A stretch of DNA of 36,307 nt, from contig JAFQUB010000003.1 of NCBI GenBank assembly GCA_017408735.1, forward strand, positions 1 to 36,307. The letters are read 5' to 3'. Position numbers and translations under genes: made by a program. The stretch is from Lachnospiraceae bacterium (GTDB lineage Bacteria; Bacillota; Clostridia; Lachnospirales; Lachnospiraceae). Every line of letters begins with the position of its first letter. Within the stretch, counting starts at the first letter, position 1. A model generated the notes under the pieces. That model saw nothing but the letters and a program-made list of their open reading frames with translations. It was not told the origin of the DNA and searched no databases. Positions 16,003 through 24,872 of the stretch are shown piece by piece.

Positions 16003-18381
16003 ATGAAGCTGTATGAAAAATTATTGAAAATAACATTTTTTAAAGCCAAAGATACAAAGTGGATTATATGTGTGGCAGCCTTTGTAATAGCGATGGTATC
16101 TATGCTTTTGACGTCTGCAAACAGCATAAAGCTGAGTTACTTACAAGCGGTAAATCAAACACCACAGTATGATTTTGTATTGGAAAATTTGAATGACGAA
16201 CAAAAGCAAAAGTATGAAAACAAAGACTTCTGGGGAAGTAGCATAGAAGATATCACTTGTAGTACCAATGTATTTGAATTGGACATACCGGATAGCCTCT
16301 TTTATTTTTCGGTGACAGGATTAACCGGAAATTTTGAGGAAGTATATAGTATTGATTTGCAGGAAGGGCATTGTCCTGAAAATGAAAAAGAGATTGTTGT
16401 GGATAGTAAATTTATAGAAAACAGTGGAGGCAGCTATAAAATTGGAGATGAGCTTGTACTGTCTGTTTTTTCAGTGCAGGAAAAAGTATACCATAATATA
16501 TCCTATGAAATTGTAGGGATTTTTGGAGCGAAAGCTTCTGCCGGAGCGGAAGTGTATGCGTTCTGCACTTTAGAGGGGGCACAACGCGCATTAAAAAAGG
16601 GAAATATGGATACTTCCTATCGAGTTATGATTACAGCCGCGGGAAAAAATCAGGAAATGTTGGAAAAAGCGCTTTCCTATATTGAGGCAAAGGATAGAGA
16701 GCAGATAGGGATTCGTTTTAATGAAACAAGGCTTGAGATGAATGGTGAGGAGGAAACAGATGGTGGAGGTGCCGTTAAAGTATTTCAAGTTTTGGGAATA
16801 TTGATTGGAGTGGTATCCGGTGCATTACTATTTAATATGTTGCAGGTGGCATCGGGAAATAAAATTCAGCAGATAGGAATGCTTCGTTGCCTTGGTTTAG
16901 ATAAAAAGCAATTGTATCAATGTTATCTTTTAAATTTGGTATTGTATTTGCTTGGGGCAATGGGTGGTGGATTTTTATTATCCGTGATATTGGAAAAAAC
17001 CATTGGAAATATGCTGTTTCAACGATTTTTAAAAGGGTTTTGTTTATCTCAATATGTTGAGTTATCATTTCAGCCAAGTCTGATAGCTTTTGTGCAAGCA
17101 GGAAGTCTGGTAGCAGTTATTTTTAGCGTGGTATATATTGTGCTGTTACGCAAATCTCTAAGTTACACGCCTGTAGAGGCAGTGGGGTCTATAGCAGAGG
17201 GACAGTTCAATATCAAAGTCAAAAGTAAAAAAATGGATAAAGTAAATGTGGTTACTTTTGTGGGACAGAGAAATCTTTTGCGTAATAAAGCAAGAACTTT
17301 TTATACGGGATTTACTTATTTTGTTACGGCACTTTTGATATTGACATTGAGTATGGTACTTTTTAGTGTGGATTTGTATGATATTGATGCATTGAAGAAA
17401 AGCAATTTGTTTGATTATGAGTTTTATGATGATTCTTTGCAATGCAGTCTGTCACAGGAAATGGTGGAGGAGATAAGCAAGCTTGAGTCTGTAGCAACGG
17501 TGGAATGTTCAAGACGTCAAGTGTATGAGTTTTATCAGAAAAAAGAAAATATTGGAACTTATAATGAAATTATAGACACGAGAGTTTATGGAGATGAATT
17601 GTTACAGCGAATTTGTAAGGAAAATGGCTTGGATTATCAAGGGCATGAGTCGGAACCTTATTATCTGTTGTTGACAAAAAATAATACCCAAGAACAACAG
17701 ATTGTGCTTTATAATCAGAATGGAAATGAGCTGAAAATTCAGATAAATGGAAATGTTGAACAGGATAATTATTGTGATTATGGTGGTGTAACAGTTACGT
17801 TATTAATGAATCAGTTAGGGGCAGAAGCATTGTTTCAAGATGATTATTGTTACAATGTTTTATATATTAAGGCAGAATCAAAAGTACAATGTGTGGAACA
17901 GGTAAAAGCTTATTTAGAGGAAAATCAGATAAACATGGTTTATAGTGATTTACAAGAGATGACACAGGATGCCAAGACACAGTTGGGTTCTATTGTTTGT
18001 GTTGCAATTTATCTTATGGTATGTATTTGTGCGATGACAATTACCAACATTATTTGTAACATTAACGTGAATGTACAGCTAAGAAAAAGAGAGTATGGAA
18101 TTTTAATTGCATTGGGAATGACAAGAAAAAAAGTAATTCAACTGATCATAAGTGAGATTGCAATAATATCGGAATATATGATTATACTTGCTCTGCCTCT
18201 GGCGTTGGTGATTTCACTGTTCTTTATCAGTGGGGCAGGTCAGGAAATCAATGTTTTAAAAATAATTGGGGCGGCAGGGATAGGCTCAGGTGCATTGTAC
18301 GGTCTTACTTATCTGCTTTGTTACATAAAAGGAAATCGTGTATTTGACAGAAATGTTTTAAGATTACTGGATAAGGAATAG
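16003..18381 (+). CDS. ABC transporter permease (FtsX/MacB family)
   Basis: 792 aa. It has an N-terminal transmembrane segment (about 20-41), a large extracytoplasmic domain (about 45-255), a block of three segments (about 262-385), a second TM (about 440-462), another extracytoplasmic domain and three C-terminal segments (from SIVCVAIYLMVCICAMTITN). The double FtsX arrangement matches Firmicutes permeases of the BceB/MacB type that handle antimicrobial peptides or lipoproteins. The ATPase follows 8 nt downstream. Placed after two dead peptide maturases, it was probably the exporter or immunity transporter of the same locus. It shows no break. Confidence 0.88.
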   Translation: MKLYEKLLKITFFKAKDTKWIICVAAFVIAMVSMLLTSANSIKLSYLQAVNQTPQYDFVLENLNDEQKQKYENKDFWGSSIEDITCSTNVFELDIPDSLFYFSVTGLTGNFEEVYSIDLQEGHCPENEKEIVVDSKFIENSGGSYKIGDELVLSVFSVQEKVYHNISYEIVGIFGAKASAGAEVYAFCTLEGAQRALKKGNMDTSYRVMITAAGKNQEMLEKALSYIEAKDREQIGIRFNETRLEMNGEEETDGGGAVKVFQVLGILIGVVSGALLFNMLQVASGNKIQQIGMLRCLGLDKKQLYQCYLLNLVLYLLGAMGGGFLLSVILEKTIGNMLFQRFLKGFCLSQYVELSFQPSLIAFVQAGSLVAVIFSVVYIVLLRKSLSYTPVEAVGSIAEGQFNIKVKSKKMDKVNVVTFVGQRNLLRNKARTFYTGFTYFVTALLILTLSMVLFSVDLYDIDALKKSNLFDYEFYDDSLQCSLSQEMVEEISKLESVATVECSRRQVYEFYQKKENIGTYNEIIDTRVYGDELLQRICKENGLDYQGHESEPYYLLLTKNNTQEQQIVLYNQNGNELKIQINGNVEQDNYCDYGGVTVTLLMNQLGAEALFQDDYCYNVLYIKAESKVQCVEQVKAYLEENQINMVYSDLQEMTQDAKTQLGSIVCVAIYLMVCICAMTITNIICNINVNVQLRKREYGILIALGMTRKKVIQLIISEIAIISEYMIILALPLALVISLFFISGAGQEINVLKIIGAAGIGSGALYGLTYLLCYIKGNRVFDRNVLRLLDKE

Positions 18382-18389
18382 GTGATAAA

Positions 18390-19070
18390 ATGGCATATGT
18401 TAGTATGAAAAATGTTAAGAAACTATATACTCAGGGAGAAGATGACGTTCATGCTTTGGACGGTATTAATGTAGAGATTGAAAAAGGAGAGTTTATAGCA
18501 ATCCTAGGTCCCAGTGGTTCGGGAAAAAGTACGTTGTTAAATGTTTTGGGCGGTTTGGATGTTCCAAGTAGTGGAGAAATCTATGTGGACGGGAGAAAAA
18601 TAAATGAATTAAATGAAAATCAGCTTGCCGAGTATCGCAGAAAGACCATCGGATTTGTCTTTCAGTCTTTCAATCTGCTTCCGGCACTTACCATAGAAGA
18701 AAATATTATCATGCCTATCTTAATGGAACAGAAAAAAGTCAGTATGGAATTTGTGAAAGAATTGATGAAAGTCCTTGAAATTGATAATTTAGGCAAACGA
18801 ATGCCATCCCAGATTTCCGGAGGACAGCAACAAAGGGTTGCTATAGCGAGAGCATTGGCAAATGAACCACAGATGATTTTGGCAGATGAACCTACAGGGA
18901 ATCTTGACACGGAAATCAGTACAAAAGTAGTGTCGTTGTTGGTTGATACTTGTAAAAAGTATCAGAAGACGTTAATCATGATTACCCATAACGAAGAAAT
19001 TGCAGCGTATGCAGATAGGATTATTCGAATAAAGGATGGGAGAGTAGAGAAAGAAAACTGTCTTTATTAG
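18390..19070 (+). CDS. ABC transporter ATP-binding protein (MacB/LolD type)
   Basis: 226 aa, the usual length. Walker [10 protein letters not shown] (about 40-48), Q-loop [13 protein letters not shown], signature [15 protein letters not shown] (about 137-151), Walker [10 protein letters not shown] (about 157-165) and switch histidine in MITHNEEIA are intact. It energises the permease encoded 8 nt upstream. The MacB/LolD-like subfamily serves peptide, antibiotic or lipoprotein transport from the outer leaflet. A bidirectional terminator follows. Confidence 0.95.
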   Translation: MAYVSMKNVKKLYTQGEDDVHALDGINVEIEKGEFIAILGPSGSGKSTLLNVLGGLDVPSSGEIYVDGRKINELNENQLAEYRRKTIGFVFQSFNLLPALTIEENIIMPILMEQKKVSMEFVKELMKVLEIDNLGKRMPSQISGGQQQRVAIARALANEPQMILADEPTGNLDTEISTKVVSLLVDTCKKYQKTLIMITHNEEIAAYADRIIRIKDGRVEKENCLY

Positions 19071-19072
19071 TG

Positions 19073-19127
19073 AAAAGGAGTATCACTCCATAACTGTATA
19101 TCAGTTATTTTGTGACACTCCTTTTTT
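19073..19127. terminator. Bidirectional terminator between convergent genes
   Basis: AAAAGGAGT...ACTCCTTTT arms (19073-19081 and 19117-19125) with an inner ATAACTG/CAGTTAT hairpin. A's on one side and T's on the other allow use from both strands. It overlaps the 3' end of the minus-strand gene. Confidence 0.85.
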
Positions 19128-19404
19128 CCTTCTGCTCCAAATATGCCCCATACGTTGTGATATCCTCCAAAATATGGAACAACACGCTGGAAATTTCTCG
19201 AGGGTATTTATTAACAATAAGTTTTTTGTGAAGATGATAAAAAGCATCTTCATAAGCATCCTGATTTGGTGCGTTAAAGCGTGTTAAAAGCTTTACATCA
19301 TTAGCACATTTTAAACATAATCGGGCGTCTTTTAAATCAGGAGAAAGACTTGCACCTTTGAAGTTGGCGGGAAATTCTGCACCGCACAGACAACATTTGC
19401 TCAT
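19105..19404 (-). CDS. Small zinc-finger-like protein, function unknown
   Basis: 99 aa from the ATG at 19402-19404 (minus), with AAAGGGGG upstream. An upstream extension of 37 codons has no such site and is rejected. The N-terminus has CCLCG and, about 30 residues on, CLKC, forming a likely zinc-binding pair. The rest is helical and charged (DAYEDAFYHLHKKLIVNKYP, VLFHILEDITTYGAYLEQ). It is the only minus-strand gene between the ABC transporter and spmB. I recognise no named family. Confidence 0.75.
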   Translation of the reverse strand: MSKCCLCGAEFPANFKGASLSPDLKDARLCLKCANDVKLLTRFNAPNQDAYEDAFYHLHKKLIVNKYPREISSVLFHILEDITTYGAYLEQKEKRSVTK

Positions 19405-19547
19405 AAGTATCCCCCTTTCTAAAACCAACATAATATTTATACTATAAATTATAGTGGAAAATTGGATAATTGTAAATGAGATATTTGGAGGAATGATGGA
19501 AAAGCCGAAGGGCATAAAATGAATTAGAAAAGGCAGGGGGCAGGTCT

Positions 19548-20075
19548 ATGAATATTCTGGTTACGATTTCAAATATGATAATACCATTGGTGATTTTTTA
19601 TATTGTTGCTATGGGAATTTTAAATAAGCAGGACGTGTACAGCGACTTTATTGAGGGAGCTGAGGACGGGTTTAAAACGGTGGTTAAGATTATGCCTACG
19701 TTAGTGGGGTTAATGATGGGTGTGGGGATTTTAAGAGCTTCAGGCTTTCTTAACATGCTTTCGGAGCTTATTAAGCCTGTAACCAGTCTGGTGGGCTTTC
19801 CGGGAGAATTACTGCCTCTTGCCATTGTGAAGATGTTTTCCTCCTCTGCGGCAACCGGTGTGGCACTGGATATTTTTAAAGAGTATGGAACAGATTCCTA
19901 TTTGGGGCTGGTGACCTCTATTATGCTGAGCTGTACGGAAACTATTTTTTATACCATGTCGGTATACTTTCTTGCTGCCAAAGTCACAAAAACACGCTGG
20001 ACCCTGGCAGGGGCACTTATCAGTACCATTGCCGGAATTATCGTCAGCGTGTTTTTGGCAGGAATGCTTATTTAA
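19548..20075 (+). CDS. spmB: Spore maturation protein B
   Basis: 175 aa, membrane protein with a nucleoside-recognition/gate domain. Diagnostic stretches: IPLVIFYIVAMGILNKQDVY, FKTVVKIMPTLVGLMMGVGI (about 42-61), LPLAIVKMFSSSAATGVALD (about 89-108) and SCTETIFYTMSVYFLAAKV. With SpmA it supports spore core dehydration in Bacillus. In most spore formers spmA and spmB abut; here spmA ends at 9007. The ATG at 19548 is preceded by AGGGGGCAGG. Confidence 0.93.
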   Translation: MNILVTISNMIIPLVIFYIVAMGILNKQDVYSDFIEGAEDGFKTVVKIMPTLVGLMMGVGILRASGFLNMLSELIKPVTSLVGFPGELLPLAIVKMFSSSAATGVALDIFKEYGTDSYLGLVTSIMLSCTETIFYTMSVYFLAAKVTKTRWTLAGALISTIAGIIVSVFLAGMLI

Positions 20076-20083
20076 TTAAGATT

Positions 20084-21025
20084 CTATGGCATTACAGAAG
20101 GTTTTGGTGATGGAATCACGGTTCCTTCCGGTAATGTGTATTCTATGTATTCGTAAGCAACATAACCTTCTGTATTGTTATATTTTACTTTTGCCCATTC
20201 ATCATTGGTGAACTCCAAAACCGTTCCTTTGGTGTTGGTGGAAATAGTGCCAACAATTTTTCCTGATTTGGATGGTTCTTTTCGAATATTTAACTTCCCT
20301 TTTCCGTTGTAAGTAAAGCTAAGAGGAAATGGGTTTGACGTTGCATTTGCTTTGGCAGAAGTTGCAGCAATGGAAGCTACAGAAGTAGTCGCTTGTGTAG
20401 TTCCTGATGTAGTGTTGTTTACGGTACTCTCCGGTATTGGGGTAGGTACGGCAACAGAGTCATCATGGGAACCATCTTCTACATCTTCTGTGTGAGGTAT
20501 GGAATTATTGGCGCTTTCATCGTCTCCATCTTCTTCGTCGTAAGAATCCTCGTCCTCGTCTTCGTAAGTGTCCTCATCCTCAGACTCATCCTCGTCTTCG
20601 TAAGTGTCTTCATCCTCATAAGATTCCTCATCTTCGTAAGTGTCCTCATCCTCAGATTCTTCCTCATCTTCGTAAGTGTCTTCATCCTCAGATTCTTCCT
20701 CATCTTCGTAAGTGTCCTCGTCCCCAGACCCATCCTCGTCTTCATAAGTGTCTTCATCGCCAGAAGATTCTTCATCCTCATAAGTGTCTTCGTCACCGGA
20801 AGATTCTTCTTCATCGTAAGAATCTTCGTCTTCAGACTCTTCCTCGTCCTCGGAATATTCTTCATCTTCGTAAGACTCTTCTTCCTCAGTTGTTTCTTCA
20901 TCTTCGTAATATTCTGCTGTGTCCATATAAGGCAGATACATGACTACTCCGGTAAATACGGCGATTACTGCATAAAAACCAAGCAAGAATATTAAAAATG
21001 TCATTTTATTTTTAAATTTTTTCAT
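20084..21025 (-). CDS. Membrane-anchored acidic-repeat protein with SH3b domain
   Basis: 313 aa. One transmembrane anchor (about 8-31), then an Asp/Glu-rich region (about 40-170) built of about eight 12-residue units of the form ESEDEDTYEDEE or SSGDEDTYEDEE, encoded by 36-nt repeats. A Ser/Thr/Pro/Ala linker follows (about 171-235) and an SH3b domain at about 243-297 (GKLNIRKEPSKSGKIVGTIS, DEWAKVKYNNTEGYVAYEYI). SH3b domains usually bind the cell wall. The acidic spacer probably extends through the wall or binds cations. It lies 34 nt downstream of the kinase-like gene on the same strand, so they are likely co-transcribed. Confidence 0.85.
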   Translation of the reverse strand: MKKFKNKMTFLIFLLGFYAVIAVFTGVVMYLPYMDTAEYYEDEETTEEEESYEDEEYSEDEEESEDEDSYDEEESSGDEDTYEDEESSGDEDTYEDEDGSGDEDTYEDEEESEDEDTYEDEEESEDEDTYEDEESYEDEDTYEDEDESEDEDTYEDEDEDSYDEEDGDDESANNSIPHTEDVEDGSHDDSVAVPTPIPESTVNNTTSGTTQATTSVASIAATSAKANATSNPFPLSFTYNGKGKLNIRKEPSKSGKIVGTISTNTKGTVLEFTNDEWAKVKYNNTEGYVAYEYIEYTLPEGTVIPSPKPSVMP

Positions 21026-21059
21026 GGCAATCCCTCATTTTCCTTCCATACGTAATCTG

Positions 21060-22046
21060 TTACTGCTGTGGCTGTTTTTGAACTCTGGTGCAGACCGGAA
21101 TTCTTAAGTAAATAGCAAATCCCTTGTCCGGTGAAGTTTTACACCAGATATCACCGCCGCATGCTTTTGTTGCTGCCTTTGCCTGAGCAAGCCCAAGACC
21201 GGTTCCGGAAATGTGGTTGCTACCCTGGTAATTTAATTGGAACAACATATCGGTATCCTGAATGAGAAGTCCGTTGCCATTATCTTTTAAAACAATCAAA
21301 GCATCGCCGTCGTCTTCGGAAATAGTAATTACTAATTTGCCACCCTGTGTCAGATGTTTTACGGCGTTGTCCATACAGTTTCTAAGAATCAAGGAGAAAC
21401 ATTCCATGTTCACATCAGTAAGTAAAATTTCGTCATCATAAAGAATTTCAAAGAAAATCCGCTTTTTAAATAATGCCGGATTAAACTGTAAAGTGATTTT
21501 ATGTACAAAAGCAATCAAATCATAAGAATTGGCTTCTGCCTCCGGATAAGAAGGAAGCAAAGATTCCTGTAAATAATTTTGATTGGAAAGCTGTTCTCTG
21601 AAATCTTTCAATTCAGCAAGTGCCTGCTGATATTTTGTGTTCAATATTCTGTATTCTTCGGAAGAAACAGCAGTTTCATCTTCTTCCTTATTCAAGATAT
21701 ACATTTCTTCCAGAAAAGCATCTTCGCCGGGAGAACCGGATAAAGACTGTACCGGAGCCGGTTCTTCTTCCGGTTCATCCACTGACTTTTTCTTTAAGTA
21801 TGGTTTCAGGAGAAATACCGGATACATACATGCCAGCAGGAAAAGCGTAGAGAGTGCCAGAAATAAACTTTCCTGGTACATAAAAAAGGCACCTGCCAAA
21901 AAGACTATAGTGTTAATTAAAAGTAAGAAATTTTCAAACTTTTTCAATGGACAGTTTTTTATAAAATGTTTCACGTTCTCTTTTGTGAATTTTGTCTTTA
22001 TTTTTTCATATAATGTTTTAAAAAAGTTTTTCATGCGCGAAATCAA
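21060..22046 (-). CDS. Membrane-anchored histidine-kinase-like ATPase
   Basis: 328 aa. Two transmembrane segments (about 40-57 and 60-80) with almost no extracellular loop, a linker and coiled coil (about 125-160), then a HATPase_c domain with N box NCMDNAVKH (about 223-231), G1 DNGNGL (255-260) and G2 GTGLGLAQAKAA (281-292). No obvious sensor domain and no typical H-E/D-x-R phosphoacceptor; H182 (LIAFVHKITLQF) is the only candidate in the right place. No response regulator is adjacent. The TTG at 22046 has GGGGG 7 nt upstream (minus strand), better spaced than the in-frame ATG at 22034. Transcribed away from the 22199 gene across 152 nt. Confidence 0.8.
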   Translation of the reverse strand: MISRMKNFFKTLYEKIKTKFTKENVKHFIKNCPLKKFENFLLLINTIVFLAGAFFMYQESLFLALSTLFLLACMYPVFLLKPYLKKKSVDEPEEEPAPVQSLSGSPGEDAFLEEMYILNKEEDETAVSSEEYRILNTKYQQALAELKDFREQLSNQNYLQESLLPSYPEAEANSYDLIAFVHKITLQFNPALFKKRIFFEILYDDEILLTDVNMECFSLILRNCMDNAVKHLTQGGKLVITISEDDGDALIVLKDNGNGLLIQDTDMLFQLNYQGSNHISGTGLGLAQAKAATKACGGDIWCKTSPDKGFAIYLRIPVCTRVQKQPQQ

Positions 22047-22198
22047 AAGAATTCCCCCTCGAAATGTAAATGTTTGCTATAAATTATTATACATATTTTT
22101 GAGTGAAATGACAGATTCTTTAACAAATCTTTAATAAAGGGAAATTACCGTATGATATAATAAAATATAAAAATACAAAATAGGTGATGGGGTGTTTC

Positions 22199-23986
22199 AT
22201 GTTGAGAGAAAATCAGATAATGAACTTCGTACGAAATCGCTATTATACAGGTAAAATGCTTACCTCTAAGGATTTCCAGACAGAACAGACATATATGAAC
22301 CAGAAGCGAGGCTTTTTAAACCAAATGATGTACGGCACAGGTGTTTTGTGCGGACTCAGCGTAAAGAAATTAGATGAGATTTCTTTTATGGTGGAAAGCG
22401 GTGTTGCTATAGATGAACAGGGACGTGAAGTTATCGTTCCGGTTTCGATTGTGAAAAAATTATCAACAGTAGACGGTGTAGAGAAGTTAACGGGAAACAA
22501 GGCAGCTTTGTGTCTGCGGTACAAAGAAGAAGCTATACATCCGGTATACTCTGTTGAAGGTGAAGAAGATAAAGAATACGAATACAATCACATACAGGAA
22601 GGCTATGAATTATATTTAGAAGATATTTCCGGAGACACTGCTGAGGAGGAAGAATTCTTATGTAAAAGTGTTTTCTTAAAGCAGGATGACTATAAAATAA
22701 CTTTTATGCTTCCAAAAACAGTGAAAAAAGGAAAAAAAGTTAAACTGGTTGCCAGAATTGAGAAACTTACAGACAGAAAATGTGGATTGAATTTTCAAGC
22801 AATGTTACAATTGGCGGCATTTCGACAGGAAGACGGAAGTCAGGAGCTTAAACTGGAAGGGAAAGATATATATTTAGATAAAGGTGCCGTGAAGGAACAG
22901 GTATTCTGGCTTTGTGCAGAACAGAGTCAGGTAGAACAGACAAGCATTTTGTTAGCCCGTGGTACAGGATATGCCAGTGTAGCAGAGTGTGACTGTAAAA
23001 TCAATGAAAATCTGGAATTGCAGACAGCTATGACAGATATGGATATAGAGAAAATAGCAGCTTGTGAGCTTGGCAGAGAGAATTATGAAAGCAGAGCAAA
23101 AAAGGCAGAGCACGAAAGAATTGTTCTGGCAGAATTTTCACTGATTGGTGCAGATGGCGTTTATGTGATTACGGGCGTGAAAGATAAAGAAGCCAAAACT
23201 TACATTAATACACCGGAAAGCTTCGGAAAAAGACTTAGCCTCAACAGTTATTTTGCAGAACCGGATTGTACAGAAAAGAAACTGCCGGAAGCAGTGGAGA
23301 CAGTAGCACAGAAAGAAGAAGTCTGTGGACCACTGATGTCCAACGGTTTCGTGGAAATTCCATTGAATGTGGGTATGAAGAAAGGTGATGTATGCTATTC
23401 AGATGAAATTCTTCATGGTCTGGGAAAAGGCGATGTGTATGTGAAGGTTGGTATACAGTGTATGGAAGAAGATGTGAGAACCAACCGGAATACAAAGACT
23501 ACGATTTACGGAAATTCCGATTTATTTGAAGAAGATAATCATATGAAAGTGGAAACTGCCGTTAAGGTGTATAACGATAAGGGAAGTTTCCAGATAGCGG
23601 CAAGACTGACCGGTGCTCAGAAAAGTATTGTGCTTTTAGTACACTGGGTAGCTGTTAAGTTTCAGAATGACGGAGTGGAACTGGAAGAAGAATTTGCGGA
23701 CAAGAGAATTGTGCCAAAAACTTCTACTGTTAAGCTTGCTCCAAAGGAAAATTATTGTTTCCAGGTGGAATTTGAGCATATGAGTGAAAGCAGACTGACC
23801 TATGAACTGACAGAGGCAGACAGCGGAGAAATTACTCAGGATGGCATTTATACAGCACCGGACAAGGCTGGTGTTTATGAAATACATATTTACTGTACCG
23901 ATAAGCCGGAAATCTCCACATATGTATATGCAGTGGTAAAAAAGGCAGAGGAAGAAAAGGTAAGCCTTGTAAAGAGCGAGAATTAA
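22199..23986 (+). CDS. Large protein with NRYYTGKML N-terminus and Ig-like C-terminus; first gene of envelope cluster
   Basis: 595 aa from the ATG at 22199 (GGGGTG upstream); GTG 22184 and ATG 22187 are in-frame alternatives. No signal peptide or TM. The N-terminal ~85 residues (FVRNRYYTGKMLTSKDFQTE, MMYGTGVLCGLSV, VESGVAIDEQGREVIVP) form a compact conserved-looking block. From memory it resembles proteins found beside phage-tail-like or contractile injection loci; I could not check this. The middle is beta-rich and unassigned. The C-terminal ~90 residues look like an Ig-like fold (EITQDGIYTAPDKAGVYEIH). It leads the rightward set with 19-nt spacing to the next gene; a TATAAT lies at 22156-22161. 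Confidence 0.7.
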   Translation: MLRENQIMNFVRNRYYTGKMLTSKDFQTEQTYMNQKRGFLNQMMYGTGVLCGLSVKKLDEISFMVESGVAIDEQGREVIVPVSIVKKLSTVDGVEKLTGNKAALCLRYKEEAIHPVYSVEGEEDKEYEYNHIQEGYELYLEDISGDTAEEEEFLCKSVFLKQDDYKITFMLPKTVKKGKKVKLVARIEKLTDRKCGLNFQAMLQLAAFRQEDGSQELKLEGKDIYLDKGAVKEQVFWLCAEQSQVEQTSILLARGTGYASVAECDCKINENLELQTAMTDMDIEKIAACELGRENYESRAKKAEHERIVLAEFSLIGADGVYVITGVKDKEAKTYINTPESFGKRLSLNSYFAEPDCTEKKLPEAVETVAQKEEVCGPLMSNGFVEIPLNVGMKKGDVCYSDEILHGLGKGDVYVKVGIQCMEEDVRTNRNTKTTIYGNSDLFEEDNHMKVETAVKVYNDKGSFQIAARLTGAQKSIVLLVHWVAVKFQNDGVELEEEFADKRIVPKTSTVKLAPKENYCFQVEFEHMSESRLTYELTEADSGEITQDGIYTAPDKAGVYEIHIYCTDKPEISTYVYAVVKKAEEEKVSLVKSEN

Positions 23987-24005
23987 TAAGGCAAGAGGAA
24001 ATTCT

Positions 24006-24854
24006 ATGGAATATTACAGCGGAAAACATCATTTCAAAAGAATCGGAGAAATTATAAGCAATCAGACAAATGACGTGTGCATTTGCGAAGAAATAGGCAG
24101 TTCGTCTGAAAAAAAACGCCTGCTCTGGATTGTAAAGAACCGAATACTTGCCAGAACATTACTGGAGGTGTTTCATGAAAAAGATGAAACACCTCTTTAT
24201 CTGGACACCTTTTCCTTAAGGGAAAACACAGTGTTTGTGTTTCCTTATGAGGGAGAGCGGTCCCTGTTCCGCTTTCTTGGAGGGGAACTGCTGACAGAAA
24301 AAGAGCAGGAAGAAGTGTGGCGCCGGCTGGTAGAAGCCTGTATGACATGTGATGTCCCATACGCCATTTTATTTCAAATATTAAGACAGCGCGGGCTGCA
24401 GATACAGCCGGATGGAGAAATTACTTTTTCCTATTGCTTAGATTTGAGAAATTTTGAGGCAGAGCGCTCAGAAGAGGATTGTGCCGCGGTGTGCGCAGAG
24501 ATTATTCTGGAATTGATGGAAATGTCAAAGGCGAAGGACACTCCATTGAAACGTCTGTTACAGGAAAAATGTGAAGAGGATAGGTACGGCTCTTTTGCAG
24601 AATTATTTCAGGATATTATATCGAATTCCAAATCATTCAAGAGAAATAGGAAAGAAAATGGCTTAAAAAGGGCACTAAGAAGCGTTATAAATAATAAGGA
24701 TAAGATTGTAAAAATTTTGATTGTGTTATGCGTTTTATTGGCAGCAGTGGCAGTGATTTTGACAGTTTCACAGCTTAAGTATGGAGAGATTCCAATACTT
24801 CGGTTGTTTCAGAATACCTTTCAAACCATTGGAACGGAAAAACTTGTACAATAA
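24006..24854 (+). CDS. Single-pass membrane protein with pseudokinase-like domain
   Basis: 282 aa. A cytoplasmic region of about 235 residues, one TM (IVKILIVLCVLLAAVAVILT, about 238-257) and a short external tail. The soluble part has a kinase-lobe feel: IFCLE-type strands early, then ILFQILRQRGLQIQPDGEIT followed by FSYCLDLRNF where kinases have their HRD and DFG regions, but without catalytic residues. A cytoplasmic pseudokinase followed by one TM is the architecture of EssB/YukC of type VII secretion. The similarity is structural guesswork, not a sequence match. SD AAGAGGAAA lies before the ATG. The gene overlaps nothing and is spaced 18 nt from the next. Confidence 0.6.
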   Translation: MEYYSGKHHFKRIGEIISNQTNDVCICEEIGSSSEKKRLLWIVKNRILARTLLEVFHEKDETPLYLDTFSLRENTVFVFPYEGERSLFRFLGGELLTEKEQEEVWRRLVEACMTCDVPYAILFQILRQRGLQIQPDGEITFSYCLDLRNFEAERSEEDCAAVCAEIILELMEMSKAKDTPLKRLLQEKCEEDRYGSFAELFQDIISNSKSFKRNRKENGLKRALRSVINNKDKIVKILIVLCVLLAAVAVILTVSQLKYGEIPILRLFQNTFQTIGTEKLVQ

Positions 24855-24872
24855 GGCTGGGGAGGCAAAGGC

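Noticed and set aside
20530..20900. CRISPR-like array
   Set aside because: The 36-nt units are contiguous coding repeats with no unique spacers, and no cas gene is present.
20465..20995. Long plus-strand and alternate minus-strand frames over the acidic repeats
   Set aside because: They arise because a 36-nt tandem repeat stays open in several frames. The minus-strand frame with TM anchor and SH3b domain is the real gene.
22184..22198. GTG and ATG starts upstream of the 595-aa protein
   Set aside because: GGGGTG sits between them and the ATG at 22199, which also begins closest to the conserved N-terminal block.
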